Below, one piece after another: positions 35,442-47,560 of a DNA stretch of 64,000 bases. Positions within the stretch are counted from its first letter, which is position 1. Each line of letters opens with the position of its first letter. Both the position numbers and the translations under genes were made by a program. Source of the stretch: Escarpia spicata (taxonomy: Eukaryota; Annelida; Polychaeta; Sabellida; Siboglinidae). Location: the NCBI GenBank assembly GCA_963995525.1, contig OZ023213.1, forward strand, positions 39,220,489-39,284,488, read 5' to 3'. The notes beneath the pieces are model-generated. The model was not told the origin of the DNA. It saw nothing but the letters and a program-made list of their open reading frames with translations, and made no database searches.

Positions 35442-36683
35442 TTAATGCTTATGCCTGCATTTCGCACGGCCCCACCAGGTGCATTTGCAACGGCAACTGC
35501 CCTGGCAACTGCAACTGCCTCGTCTGCAGTTAATGCTACAGCCATCTGCAAAAAGGAATTGCACAGAAATATCGATTCGGTTAACAAAGTAGCTGAGCTG
35601 TTCTATTAATATTAGTATAATACTTACTAACGCACTATAAATACTATCTTTGCCATTGCGTAGATTACATTTGCTATACTAACTAGCAGACATACGTCGA
35701 ACTTGATATAGTATGTGGCTGACGTTTTTACATAATGCTTGCTTTGCACAATAAGAAATCTTAATCAAATATCGTTAAATATTTAGAAGCTACACTAATG
35801 ACCGGGATGCATTTTTCGCCCCACCCCCACCCCTCCGCCCACCAACCACACCAGACTCCTTCCGACTGCAATGTACCCACTTCACCGACCTACACCGGAT
35901 ACACTTACTGGAAGCCGACGTAACGTCATAATCACGTAAACTTGAACACTTTCGAATACGTCAGACCGTTATCAAGTAGCCCCGACTACAATCAACGTAC
36001 GTAGTAGAAATTGTTCAAGTTTACTTGATTACTTGATTATCCCCCCCCCCCCCCCCCCCCCCCCCCCGGCTTCCAGCATAGCGCAGTCGAAGTCGGTCCG
36101 TGTAGTGCATTCATAGACTGTGGTCGGGTGGAGTCTGGCTTGGTCTGGTCTGGTCTACCGAAAAGAGCAACACTCATTATTAAGTCGTCTAGTTAAATTC
36201 TGGTCTACCCAATCGATAGGGTATGCTTAAATTAGCTCCTGGAACACGGAAGTATAATCCGGCGATCTGAATCCACCTATGTTATACTATAAGGTATAAT
36301 GCTTGCCCACAGTAAATAATTATAAATGTATTAAATCTTTGTACGACTTACGTCCTCCCGTAGACCTCCTATGTTCTTCTGTGGTGTAATCGTGACCAAA
36401 AACAAAAAAGAAACAACTAAGTTTAGTTTGATGTAAAGTCAAATTTATACCGTAAATAATTATAGTATGATAGCATGTATACTAGTAAGGTGTGTCACCA
36501 TACATTAATAGTAATAATAATAGCATTGATAATAATAATACTAGTACAGGTCCCAAACTCCATCGCACCAAAACCATAACCATTTGCATATAATCAAATT
36601 ATAATAACTACACATTGGCAAAGTGTCACACACAAAGCTATGTTCTTCGCGAAATATAACTTTGTTCAGCAGTTTGTCACTCA

Positions 36684-36771
<88 letters not shown>

Positions 36772-38480
36772 AAAAAACAGTTTACAGTAATACATTAAAC
36801 ATATTGATGGAATATGTTGTATTATCATAAATGTGTTCAACATTACAAAATTGTCTTCTCTGACGTAGGCCGCGCTTTAGGGCGCAGCGCCCTCGGGTGA
36901 GCATAATATTAACAATGATTGTAATGTCCGTTTTCCGTATATTATATTTTAATGGTTCGATGTCATAAGGTAATCTGTGTAATGCATGCACATTGTTATT
37001 ATGCAACATTTAATAGTGTACTTTTAGTGGAAAGTGTAGTTAGACTTACCTCTGGGTATCCTCCGCAGAATCGAAAGTTGGTCGTTCTCTCTCTTGTAGC
37101 GATCTTATAAGAAAATAGAAACGAAATATAATCTTTGTCAAAGTAGACTAAATATAAAACAGATGTGTGCATTTTGAGGGTGTTATTCGGCGTGAGGCTG
37201 GGATATAATGAGATTCAATTTCCGTTATTTAAAATCCATTGTCAACGTACACGACTTCGGATCAAAACACAATCTACCTAGATATATGAAATATTAACAT
37301 TTAAATTGTGTACTTAATACTCATGGCCAAAACACTTACCACTTCTACTTTACGCTTATTTCTCTAATGGCTATGTTGGGTGGATTTTTGGCAACTAGTC
37401 AGGCAATCATATATGACCACGACACGCTTCATTTGGTGTGCCAATAGACAGGTATTATTCACCTCCCTCATTTTGGTGAAAGTCAATAGGTCAACGAACA
37501 GGTGGACAGTATTACGTCAAAACATGGGCAGTCTTGGAATAAACAATAAATAGGCCAACACATTGCGTTTGAAGAATTAATATGCCGCGGTTATCAAGTG
37601 ACAAATGCAACAACCTATCGGCACGTTGGGTTATGTTCTCACATATCATGGGTTGACTCCACACTCATTTGATCCGATCCAGGCCAAATATCTATGGAAT
37701 CAGCTTGAGAGGGGCATGTGTCGAGGGGTTCAGAGACCAACTAACAGGAAGTCGCTCATACAACCATTGCGCATTTCATCGCGCCTAGTGCAAAGCATGC
37801 ACCACACAAGGTAGTGAAGTGTGAATTTGAAAAATCGACTTGCAATACATACGGCTGGCGTGCGCAGTAGTCGCTGGTCTTACTAGTGTTATAATGCCAA
37901 CTTTGTTGAGATATAACGTTATTCCTTGAATAGCAACACCATTAATATTACTATATTTGTGACACAAAGCTGTTTTATAATGTAAATCAAATAATGGTGA
38001 TTTCATTGATCTAAAGTAAAATAAAATATATGTCTTCAAAAACATACCGGATATATCGTCGCCGACTTCAGTCAGACTTTCAAAAGAATCAACATCCTAG
38101 TAAAACATAGAAGCACCACTATATCAGTTGAACACTGGCAGAATATCGCTCTAATATGTCTGTGTAATAATGTGTTGCTTTAATAAAGTAAGTGTTGACA
38201 ACAACCATATCAAATGGACTTTCAAATTATTTCAACATGACATATACAACATATAAAGACTAATGGACTAGTAAATAATTGAAGAAGGTAACTGTATTTG
38301 CTAAACACAATTATATTAGTTATTTCTCGTTGCACGTTCTCAGGCGAAGACAAGTTCATATGAAATAAGTGAGTTTGTAAAGATAGCTTATATTACCGTG
38401 TTTTCCAACTGAGCCGCAGTGTCATCAGCCAGTGCCGGCAACACGAAACACGCAAACAGAAGGATGACGACGGCGCGCAT
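35442..38480 (-). CDS. Secreted eight-cysteine cationic peptide precursor, gene 1 (defensin-like or toxin-like)
   Basis: Five coding exons on the minus strand with consistent phases: 38397-38480, 38048-38096, 37050-37103, 36352-36378 and 35442-35545, all GT-AG; 318 coding bases, 105 residues. Residues 1-18 form a signal peptide (MRAVVILLFACFVLPALA). Residues 19-45 are acidic. R-Y-K-R at 46-49 is a furin-type site, with further R-R pairs at 58-59 and 66-67. All eight mature cysteines are in the last exon, spaced C-x3-C-x4-C-x-C-x3-C-x-C-x-C-x7-C, with W-W in the last loop and a basic, His-rich tail. A non-coding exon ends at 38594, and a further intron lies just before the ATG. I do not know this cysteine pattern. 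An antimicrobial peptide is the leading guess; a venom-type peptide or a signalling peptide is possible. Confidence 0.75.
36041..36067. repeat. 27-base C tract
   Basis: Uninterrupted C run between the mature-peptide exon and the preceding exon of gene 1. The matching tract in gene 2 is 24 bases (54635-54658). Such runs are prone to length error. Confidence 0.95.
36687..36768. repeat. (AC)n microsatellite in intron 3 of gene 1
   Basis: About 41 AC repeats. The paralogous site in gene 2 (near 55284-55299) has only about seven, so the expansion came after duplication. Confidence 0.95.
37655..37800 (+). pseudogene. Tc1/mariner-like transposase tail in intron 2 of gene 1
   Basis: The plus strand, opposite to the host gene, reads QAKYLWNQLERGMCRGVQRP, then NRKSLIQ and RLVQSMHH. 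This follows the end of Tc1-type transposases (D-x-x-L-W-D-E-L-x-R, then the closing R-L-I-x-S-M-R-R). It is short and broken and was present before the segmental duplication, since gene 2 carries the same relic. Confidence 0.45.
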
Positions 38481-38651
38481 TGTCTCTAAAAGAAAGTTAA
38501 ATCCACATTATTTCTCAAGAGAAGAGTGACTTGAAGTTTTTTTTTTCAAGTTTTAAATATGCAATGTATAAACTAGCGCAAGAGTACTCTTACCTGAATC
38601 ACACGTCAAGAGCTGCTGCAATAGTCGAATGAATTCAGAGAAAGGAGTTGG

Positions 38652-38659
38652 CCTTTTAA
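38652..38659 (-). promoter_or_regulatory. TATA-like box of peptide gene 1
   Basis: TTAAAAGG on the minus strand lies about 170 bases before the ATG and roughly 25-30 bases before the inferred start of the non-coding exon (donor CAG|GTAAGAG at 38594). The same position in gene 2 has TTAAAAAG at 57363-57370, so the element is kept in both copies. Confidence 0.4.
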
Positions 38660-39700
38660 CTAACTACAGCCAATGTCACGTGTTGCGGACTGCATGTTTT
38701 TTCTTGGTGTTAATTATTTCACCAGTGCCAAAAATATGTGACAATACAACAGAGCACCGTTTGACATTTCTACGCAAGTTCAGAAAAGCCACGCGCAATT
38801 AGTTTTTACCTTCAAAAAACAGTTTAGAAAGGCTCCAGGCAGTGGTAGAGCAAATGTTTTATAATATATCCCTGGTGCCTGACGTAAACAGGTTTGGCAA
38901 ATTCACGTTTTACACGCAAAATTTTTTGAGTAAGAGTACTGCTGCCAGAAGACTGCAACTTAAACATTGAAGAAAACTACGATAGTGTCACATGTCTGGA
39001 TTCGGTATAACATGATTATACCGCATAGGACGTCAATAAATATACACCTAAACAAGGGAACAACGTTCAGAACGGGCCCCTTAACCCAAACCGGCCCCAG
39101 CCCCTCTGGTGTTTCTGTATTATATATCATGTACTCTGTTATTTCAATTTCTTGGAAAATCACTATAGAAAATATATTGATACGGTCTCAATGCTATGCA
39201 CAATTATGGACAAATATTACCGATCTTTATGTCAGGTAAGAACATTAAAACCGGTGGCGCTTTGCAAACGGAAAATCTACGCGGATTTTAGTTGATGTCA
39301 TTGGCAACAGCCTGTGTTGATTAGACACAGAATGACCTATAAGTAAATTTCAAACCCAAATCACTAGTTTTAATTCAAAAGTAACAGTTAACTTTCTGTA
39401 TGTTACTTTCTTTCCAGTAAATAATTGAACTTGTCTGCCTATGAATAATAGTGTAATGGACGTAATGGTTCTCTGTAATTTCAATTAATGTAATATGTTG
39501 TACAAAAGCAATATGAATGTAAAAACCTGTGCTAATTCTCTACAGTACAATTGCCACGGTGTGTACCAGTAATTGTCTGATATGCTTAACTGTCATGTGT
39601 TACTTTCTGCATCAGGTCAAATTAGGGGACCACTTGCTGGGAGAGTCTTGTGCAGCGTTCCAATGCTGCGTTCTTTGTTGTGTTCCGACGGTCAGCATAA

Positions 39701-39768
39701 TGCTGCGTTCCAATTACCAGTTCGCAAAGTCGTAGTCACGGTATACACGAGGTGATTGGAACGCAACA
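39701..39768. repeat. Small inverted repeat (MITE-like)
   Basis: TGCTGCGTTCCAATTACC at 39701-39718 recurs inverted at 39751-39768 with two mismatches. A third partial GCAGCGTTCCAATGCTGCGTTC lies just upstream at 39652-39672. It is in the part of copy 1 that is absent from copy 2, which suggests a local insertion. Confidence 0.6.
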
Positions 39769-41510
39769 TAACATTACAGTCCATCCACAGGCATGCTGTT
39801 TGACTATGTGACAATAGAGGTATCAGTGGGACAATATTCACCACAGGGACAAAGGATCCTGTAATTGACCCCAAGTTGTCAACCTCTCCCAGTCAGAGAC
39901 AGCACAGTGCACCGGTACTGGACGATGTGTATACGGCTGTTAGTTGAACATGGCCTCAAGATAGGTTCCAAATAATGCTGTTGACATTAGTGTTAGCATG
40001 AAAACTGCTGCAATGTCAGTGTTATTTATAAAATAAAATACCTACGACCCATTTTATTCTTCGAATGACACTTTATTTGCAACAACTGTTTATAACGTAT
40101 CACCTTCATTTTTAAGAATAAAATCAGCACATCAGTATATTAGGACTAAACTGATGTAAAGAAATGTCATAAGGTAGCATGATTTTATTAGTTTGTCAAG
40201 AAGACAAAACATAGTGTGTTTTCAACACAATGGTTCACATGTAATGTTTAATGGTATGCATATGTTATCTCTAACTAGCTGAGTTACCCGGCTTTGCTCG
40301 GGGGAAAAGGCAGTCATATACATCTTCAAATTATTTGCATTGAAATCTAAAAAAAGTATTGCTGACATAATTATGAATAGTGAAAATAGACCAAACTTCA
40401 AATGCTCAACATTTGTTTTCTAGACACCCCAAACCCATCACAAATGTTTCCAGCCTACCTGCATTCAATAACTGGCCCACCTTTTGCAAGAAATCGCACG
40501 CGCTCACCCGTGTAACTGACGTAACCAGCACAGGCAGCTGGTTTACGCGTCCTGAATTTTCTAACGTTACTAACATAAAAACTAATACATGTGTCTGCTT
40601 ACGCCCAGTGACACATTTATACATGGACTAATTACATGTACCATGATATAAATAAAACATTAAATGCCGTGGCTGGAACTCCACGAATTGTTGTAGTTGT
40701 TTGCCAGAAGCAGCAGAGCTCACGGGGCTGATGCGGCGAAATGCTTACGTGCCCAGCGACAGATAGACCTGGTGCATGTTAAGCGTTGAGGATTTTTAAA
40801 CGTCAATAACTTGAAAACTATTCAAAATGTCTGCACACGGCCAGCGACATGTTTATAGACGACATATTTATATATTATATAATTATATAGAAAACCATTA
40901 ATTTCCGCAGCTGGAACTCCACCAACTGCCCCCCAAGTTCTCCACTACCCCGGTGGAATTTCAAAAATGTCTCAATATTCGAACCATACCAATGGGCCTG
41001 GTAGGTCACATGCAAATTTTCAGCCCGATACATGCAAAACTGACGGAGACGTGGGTGCACATGTAAAACATAGAACGAACTGTTTTATAATATAGATAGA
41101 AGGCTGGTGTGAGTGATACAAATACATGTTGAACCAATTCATTATAGCCCTCCAAACATCCTCCAACTGTACTTAATTTGAAGAAGGGGGCATAAATGTT
41201 AACGTTAGCATGAATTACAGTGTTTAACCACACAAAAAGTTTTGTTCAGATACATGGGAACTATTTAGATAAAGTTCATTTGTTTACACTTTAAATGTTT
41301 GATACTCACACAAATATGTGCACAACAAATTATGATAAAACAACTTTTGCAGTTGTATTTCTCAGCAGTCTTTGTATATAGACTCAGTCACGCACAAACC
41401 TGTTCTTTCGCAACATATCAAACCTACTTATAAGTATGCTATATCATTTATTTAAAAAATTGTTTGGTTATGGCGAAATCACTGGTTACCAAAAACAGAA
41501 GTAATAAAAG

Positions 41511-43376
41511 AACCCTGCCCGGGAACAAAGCCAACCGACTTTGTAAAACGTACTGTATCACAATCAATGTATATGTCCCCCGTTACTGAGCAAGAAGTAC
41601 TCGAAATTGTGTCTGGATGCAAAAGTAAAACTTCATACGGACCTGATGAAATCAGCATGAAAACAGTTAAGCATGTAATAAAGCAAATTGTACAACCGCT
41701 AATCCACATTTTTAACAGATCTTTGATCAGCGGATCATTTCCAAATGATATGAAATTAGCAAAAGTCATTCCTATATTTAAGTCAGGAGATCGTTTTCAG
41801 TTTTCTAATTATAGACCTATATCTCTCTTATCCCAATTTTCAAAAATACTTGAAAAAATATTCAACAAAAGGCTAAGGTCTTTCATTGAAACACAACACA
41901 TATTGACAGATGGGCAGTATGGCTTCAGAAGTAATCACTCAACTTCACTAGCTTTAACAGAATTTGTCGAAAAAATTACATCCGCAATGGATAAATGCCA
42001 AAGCACGATTGGGGTCTTTATCGACCTAAAAAAAGCCTTTGACACTGTTGACCACAACATACTGCTAAGTAAACTGCAATGCTACGGAATCAGGGGTCTG
42101 GCTCTGGCCTGGATAAAAAGCTACTTAACCAACCGTAGACAATATGTATGCTATAACAACAGTAACTCAGAACAAAAGGAAATCAAGTGTGGAGTCCCGC
42201 AAGGTTCAACCCGTTATTATTTATTCTGTACATACATGACATGTGTGAAGTCTCAAAATTGCTTGACATTATTTTGTTTGCTGATGATACAAACATTTTT
42301 TATTCCGCTAGTAACACAGCTGAAGTAAGCACTGTTATTAACAACGAACTAGAAAAACTAGACCTGTGGTTTCGAGCGAACAAATTATCACTTAATGTGA
42401 ACAAAACACATTTTATAATGTTCAACAATAAAAAGCAACCTAGAACAGGTGTGAATATAGTTTTGAATGGGAAAAACATTGAGCAGGTATCATATACTAA
42501 ATTCCTTGGAGTAACCATTGACGAAAACGTAACATGGAGAGAACACATAAAAATGGTTGAATCAAAAGTATCAAAAAACATAGCAGTTTTGTATAAAACT
42601 AGGCATGTTCTTGATTGTCAAGCGTTACACACATTATATAATTCACTTGTTGAACCACATATGTCATATTGCTGTGAGATCTGGGGAAATACTTATCAAT
42701 CTAGACTTAGAAAACTATTTATGTTACAGAAAAAAGCTATACGGATTATTTATAATCTTAATTATCATGATCATACATCTGTATTTTTCCATCTCTCAAA
42801 CATGCTTAAATTTCATGATTTAGTTAAATACAAGACTATGATCATACTTTATAAAGCAAACAACCATTCTTTAAATGGTCGTGTTCAAGCATTATTTGAA
42901 CCAACCGCAGCTATCCACATACATGATACAAGACAAAGCAAACTGTTCTATGTTAAAAAGACAAACACCACCCTCCGACTGCTGTCAATCACCGTCAAGG
43001 GTATAAAAACGTGGAACAATTTACCAAATAAATTGACTCAGCTTCCAAGTTTAACACAATTTAAAAAAGCAATCAAGTTGTCATTACTTTCTACATATTT
43101 GTGAATTGTTAATTGAAGGTGACGTTTTGTTAAACCCATGAAATAGTAACACAAGCACTATAGTAAACAGTCTATAAAATTATATGAGTTGTGAATATTA
43201 TTTTGTGATTTATTTATAATTCCTGTTGTATTTATTCAGTTTTCATAGTTCGAGTAGGGCATAGCAACACATAAGTCTATGACTTCAGCTATGTCCTTTC
43301 AGCAGCAGCAGCAGCAAACCATACTGTGCATGTATTATGTTGTTGTTGTTGTTGAATAAACGTTCATTCATTCATT
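41511..43376 (+). mobile_element. CR1-like non-LTR retrotransposon, 5' truncated (family C, copy 1)
   Basis: Nearly intact RT: KSKTSYGPDEISMKTVKHV, KVIPIFKSGDRFQFSNYRPI, GQYGFRSNHSTSLALTEF, VFIDLKKAFDTVDHNI (motif A), and FADDTNIFYS (catalytic, near 42280). One short deletion inside the Q-G-S-T-L-G-P-L-L-F motif near 42208 splits it into frames 41567-42210 and 42187-43104. The tail has AGC repeats at 43303-43317, TTG repeats and AATAAACG followed by (TTCA)n at 43340-43376. The segmental copy at 60299-60300 is an empty site, so this insertion is younger than the duplication. The endonuclease is absent through 5' truncation. Confidence 0.85.
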
Positions 43377-43869
43377 GTACTATAAAAATGTATACAAATT
43401 TATTATCACGTTTACACTTAAACATGTCGTTTAAAATGCTATGCTATATACCAATGTGAATGAACGCTAAAACAGTCAAGAAACATAACAAATATTGATG
43501 TCATTGCCAATTTTTTGGGTACATTTTCCAACATAACAATCTTATGATCATGACATTTCAACCAGGTTTATTAACAAGTGCAGCTATAGGTAATCTGCTA
43601 TTTCAATATATGTCTTTAACCCACAGGCACCGACTCAGATGGAGTTGAACAAACTGACATAAAATTCCCAATATGACGTGGGCACAGTATTACGCAATGC
43701 ACGAAGTTAGGACACAACAATAATTATGTCCAGTAGCAGATAATAATTTTGTCGACTAGATGGGCGATGTTTGAGCTAAGCAATCTACTTCATATTCCAT
43801 TCACTTCCTATATTCTACCTGGTTACCATTCTACCTAGCCTACTTTTCACCAGCTAGCTCCAGCAGCAT

Positions 43870-44110
43870 TTTTTTGTAGTTCTTGCCATATAGTAGCGCA
43901 TATGTTTATGTCGTCGGCGAAGCGAGTATGACTGAGATATTCTCAGTCTATTTTCAAGCCACTGGTTTCCCATGACAGTCTTCCGGATATACTTTCGAGT
44001 GTTGTTTGTGCGAAATAGTGTCACCTTGTCGTACTCCAGTCTTAATGTTGATATTGCTGCTTTCTTTGTTTAAGTGGACTATTCAACATAAGCATGGACT
44101 GCAGTTACGC
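43870..44110 (-). pseudogene. Reverse transcriptase fragment (family E), copy 1
   Basis: The minus strand reads ESSNINIKTGVRQGDTIS (motif B) and later ENISVILASPTT*-type text where a F-A-D-D-I box is expected. It is the counterpart of 60775-61165 in the duplicated block but more deleted at its 5' side. Non-LTR RT of the kind usually annotated as a mobile-element jockey/craniofacial-like protein. Confidence 0.5.
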
Positions 44111-44330
44111 TTAAATGTACCAAAACGTTTCTGTAAAAGGTAAATCACAGAGCTGCATTCTTCGAGTGCCATGTCATAGGAATGGTCGATTAGATTCTGC
44201 ACAAAAACCCGGTGTGCGATTTCATTTGTCGTTTAATGGCGGGATAACTATAGACTTGAGGACGTTCACTGCAACAAATACCTGCGCGTGTGCAATTGTT
44301 TAAATCGAAGTTGACGTAACTTTGCGTGTC

Positions 44331-44430
44331 CGTCTGTGTGTGTGTGTGAGTGTGTGTGTGTGTGTGTGCGTGTGCGTGTGCGTGTGCGTGTGCGTGTGAG
44401 TGTGCGTGTGCGTGTGCGTGTGTGTGTAAG
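44331..44430. repeat. GT-rich microsatellite
   Basis: TGTGTG and GCGTGT runs in the duplicated block. The counterpart is 61576-61718, where a long GA tract was added. Confidence 0.9.
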
Positions 44431-44935
44431 TGTCCGAAGCGGCGCTCGCATATTCGAGGTTTGAGCGAACCATGGCGAAATCTTTCGTGACTAAACAATT
44501 ATATTTATGTTTCGAATGCTTTTTTATATGTAAAATTGAAAGGTGCTACGGCAACACAGTTTACCGTAGACCAGCGTTATGGGCAATACAGTAGAGTGGG
44601 CTTGATGATATAATCTTGTGTCTTTCTTCAAGAGTAGATATTTGATCTCTATACGGTTTCAGTCTGAAGAAACATAGTTCCTTAGTATAAACACACTATT
44701 CTGTATTGACCATCAATACTGATCTGTAGACATTACTTGAATTTCCCTGGGTGTTTGGATAATATAATTAGTAATACATTAAACCATGTGATTCGTTGGA
44801 TATATATTGTAACCAACGAACACCCTTACTCAGAAATTGGGAATCCGGCAATTCTACAGTACATGCGTGAACACGTTCTGTCCATACAGGCAACATCAAG
44901 CAACAAGTAGTGGTACACAGGGATGTGTGCGTGTC

Positions 44936-45825
44936 AATGTGTAATGTCCTAAATGGTTTCAATGAAGATGCACTGAAGCGCTACTTCAGACGTTACTAGG
45001 TGTGGCGGCAACCTTTTCGTCCGTAGGAAAGGATATGACCCACAATTGGTGGTCGCTAGGTGGCGTAAGGTGGTACTTGTTTATTTTGTCACTGCGTGAT
45101 TCCAAATAATTTTTGCAATCTAACGTTTAATTTTGTCTGTGACACTAGTGTAGAATTAATGTCAACGTACTGCACTGTTTGCTTAAACAAACATTTTATA
45201 AATTGTCACCACCAACGCTGTGAAATATATATCTGGGCGATAATACAGGTCGATTTGATTTTCGCGCTAGCAGGCTTACGTACACAACATACTAAGCCAG
45301 GGGCAGTCCCCTTATAAACTACATACAAACAGGCCTTTTCAACAAGACGTTCTTTTATACCCAGAATCGCCCTGTGGGTGAAGACCTCTGACTTTTTTTG
45401 CACGGGCACTAAACGTCTTGTTACTTTGCACAGGCCTGCTGAGCGCGAACAATCATACGACCTGTAATATTGCCATTGATTATCGCCAACCCACTCTTTA
45501 ATAACCTAGAAATTTACATTATTTTTAGTACAATTATACAGTTTTAGAATATTTTATTAGTTTCAATTATTTATTATTTTTATGAGACATTATCATTTTA
45601 TTCTTCACCATTTTTAGGAAAGTACACTGTCACCAAGACAATGTCACCAGCATTTTTATTGTGTTTTATTTTTATCCTGTTCTGCTGCTTCGAGGGGTCA
45701 CGATTTTACGCTGTGCAAGCCACTTAGTCCCCAACGGTCGGCTGTCATTTTAACAGTTTCTCTGTACATGAGAACACAAAATTCCTTGTCACATCTTCAC
45801 AGTTTGCCATGACTTAATCTTTGCT
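44936..45825. other. Spacer beyond the end of the segmental duplication, nothing recognised
   Basis: The homology with the right copy stops near 44935. Open frames at 45096-45317 and 45206-45409 have no motif I know. Confidence 0.4.
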
Positions 45826-46046
45826 TTAATAGAAAGTTACTGCCAATCCCCCGCTCTAAGCCAACGTCAAAATTGGCAATTATGTTACTACTAGCATGAG
45901 ATGTAAGTCTTAATCCTGGACCTGCTATCAGGCGCAATATTCGAGTAGCCACCACTAACGTTCGATCTATTCGAGACAAAACAGCCTCGCTTACCGATTT
46001 ATTAACTTCCAAGACAATAGACATCCTTGCAGTCAGTATGCCTTTT
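45826..46046 (+). mobile_element. Family A retrotransposon, 5' fragment only
   Basis: Plus-strand text LAIMLLLA, stop, DVSLNPGPAIRRNIRVATTN and LTDLLTSKTIDILAV matches the start of the endonuclease frame of the 24816-27960 copy, including the upstream AGAAAGTTACTGCC. It stops about 75 residues in. Having only a 5' end is unusual for elements that normally lose the 5' end. D-V-S-L-N-P-G-P is at 45900-45923. Confidence 0.75.
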
Positions 46047-46800
46047 TGTAATATCGTTTTTTCAAACATTCAACCAACTAAACACCGTTCTTGGATTATG
46101 AGTGTGTTTTGGAGGATGGTGTCTTTTCGACAACGAGGTTACTGACGCTGTTGGTCCAATGTAACCTGAATCTCCCTCTCGGTGTGTTTCGTATTGAAAC
46201 ACACTGTTACCTTTCTAAGCGAACTTATTTGTGGGGCTAGCATTTCGTACACACGGTGATGTCATTTCATTGTTATCAAATAGCTTACCACTATTGGTCA
46301 ACTTATGAGCTTTATTATATGTACTCATAAGGCTATGGACTGAATGTCATCGGTGATAAGATGTGTTGAAAATTGCCCGTTCAAAACACATCGAATTGCA
46401 GTGGACGTTACCGCCATACACTGTATGAACATATACGTATCATATTGTGCCTGCTCATAATATTGGCCGCGCGTGGCATGGGTTCGTGATCAACAAAACA
46501 ATATCACACTTTAATGTTACATCTAATTTATTTTATCGTGCGCGTTTTATATTATACTGTATGAACTTGGGTTGATCTTGCTTTCCCTATAATAATTTCG
46601 CTGTTTTCCCATTCCGTGGCATACTGTAACATTTTTACGATATTCATGCTGATCCTGGGGTTCGACTTTCACATCTCTACGTTATAATCCTACTTTTGTT
46701 CAGATATGTCACTGTCAGTATTTCATAATCGTCCATACGGATGACATATACACTGCTGTGTGAAGCATTACTCATATGTGCGAGCATGCGTGCGATTGTC
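46047..46800. other. Spacer, nothing recognised
   Basis: No convincing gene, splice-flanked frame or repeat seen between the retrotransposon fragment and the TG-rich arrays. Confidence 0.4.

Positions 46801-47560
<760 letters not shown>

Larger units (their letters stand above)
34310..36040. repeat. Two 865-bp tandem copies containing the last exon of the peptide gene
   Basis: 34310-35174 and 35175-36039 look identical base for base wherever I compared them. Each ends in TTGATTACTTGATTA. Each carries the mature-peptide exon with its acceptor, stop and poly-A signal. The paralogous locus at 53826-54634 has only one. Either a very recent duplication or an assembly duplication would give this. 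Confidence 0.9.
31992..44935. repeat. Segmental duplication, copy 1
   Basis: Collinear blocks shared with 50983-62223: 31992-33429 with 50983-52765; 34351-39043 with 53826-57738; 40512-41510 with 57742-60299; 43377-44935 with 60300-62223. The shared blocks contain the foldback, the whole cysteine-rich peptide gene with introns and promoter, and downstream spacers. Copy 1 alone has the 865-bp tandem duplication, 39044-40511 and the family C insertion at 41511-43376. By eye the gene blocks differ at a few percent of sites, more in simple sequence. Confidence 0.85.
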
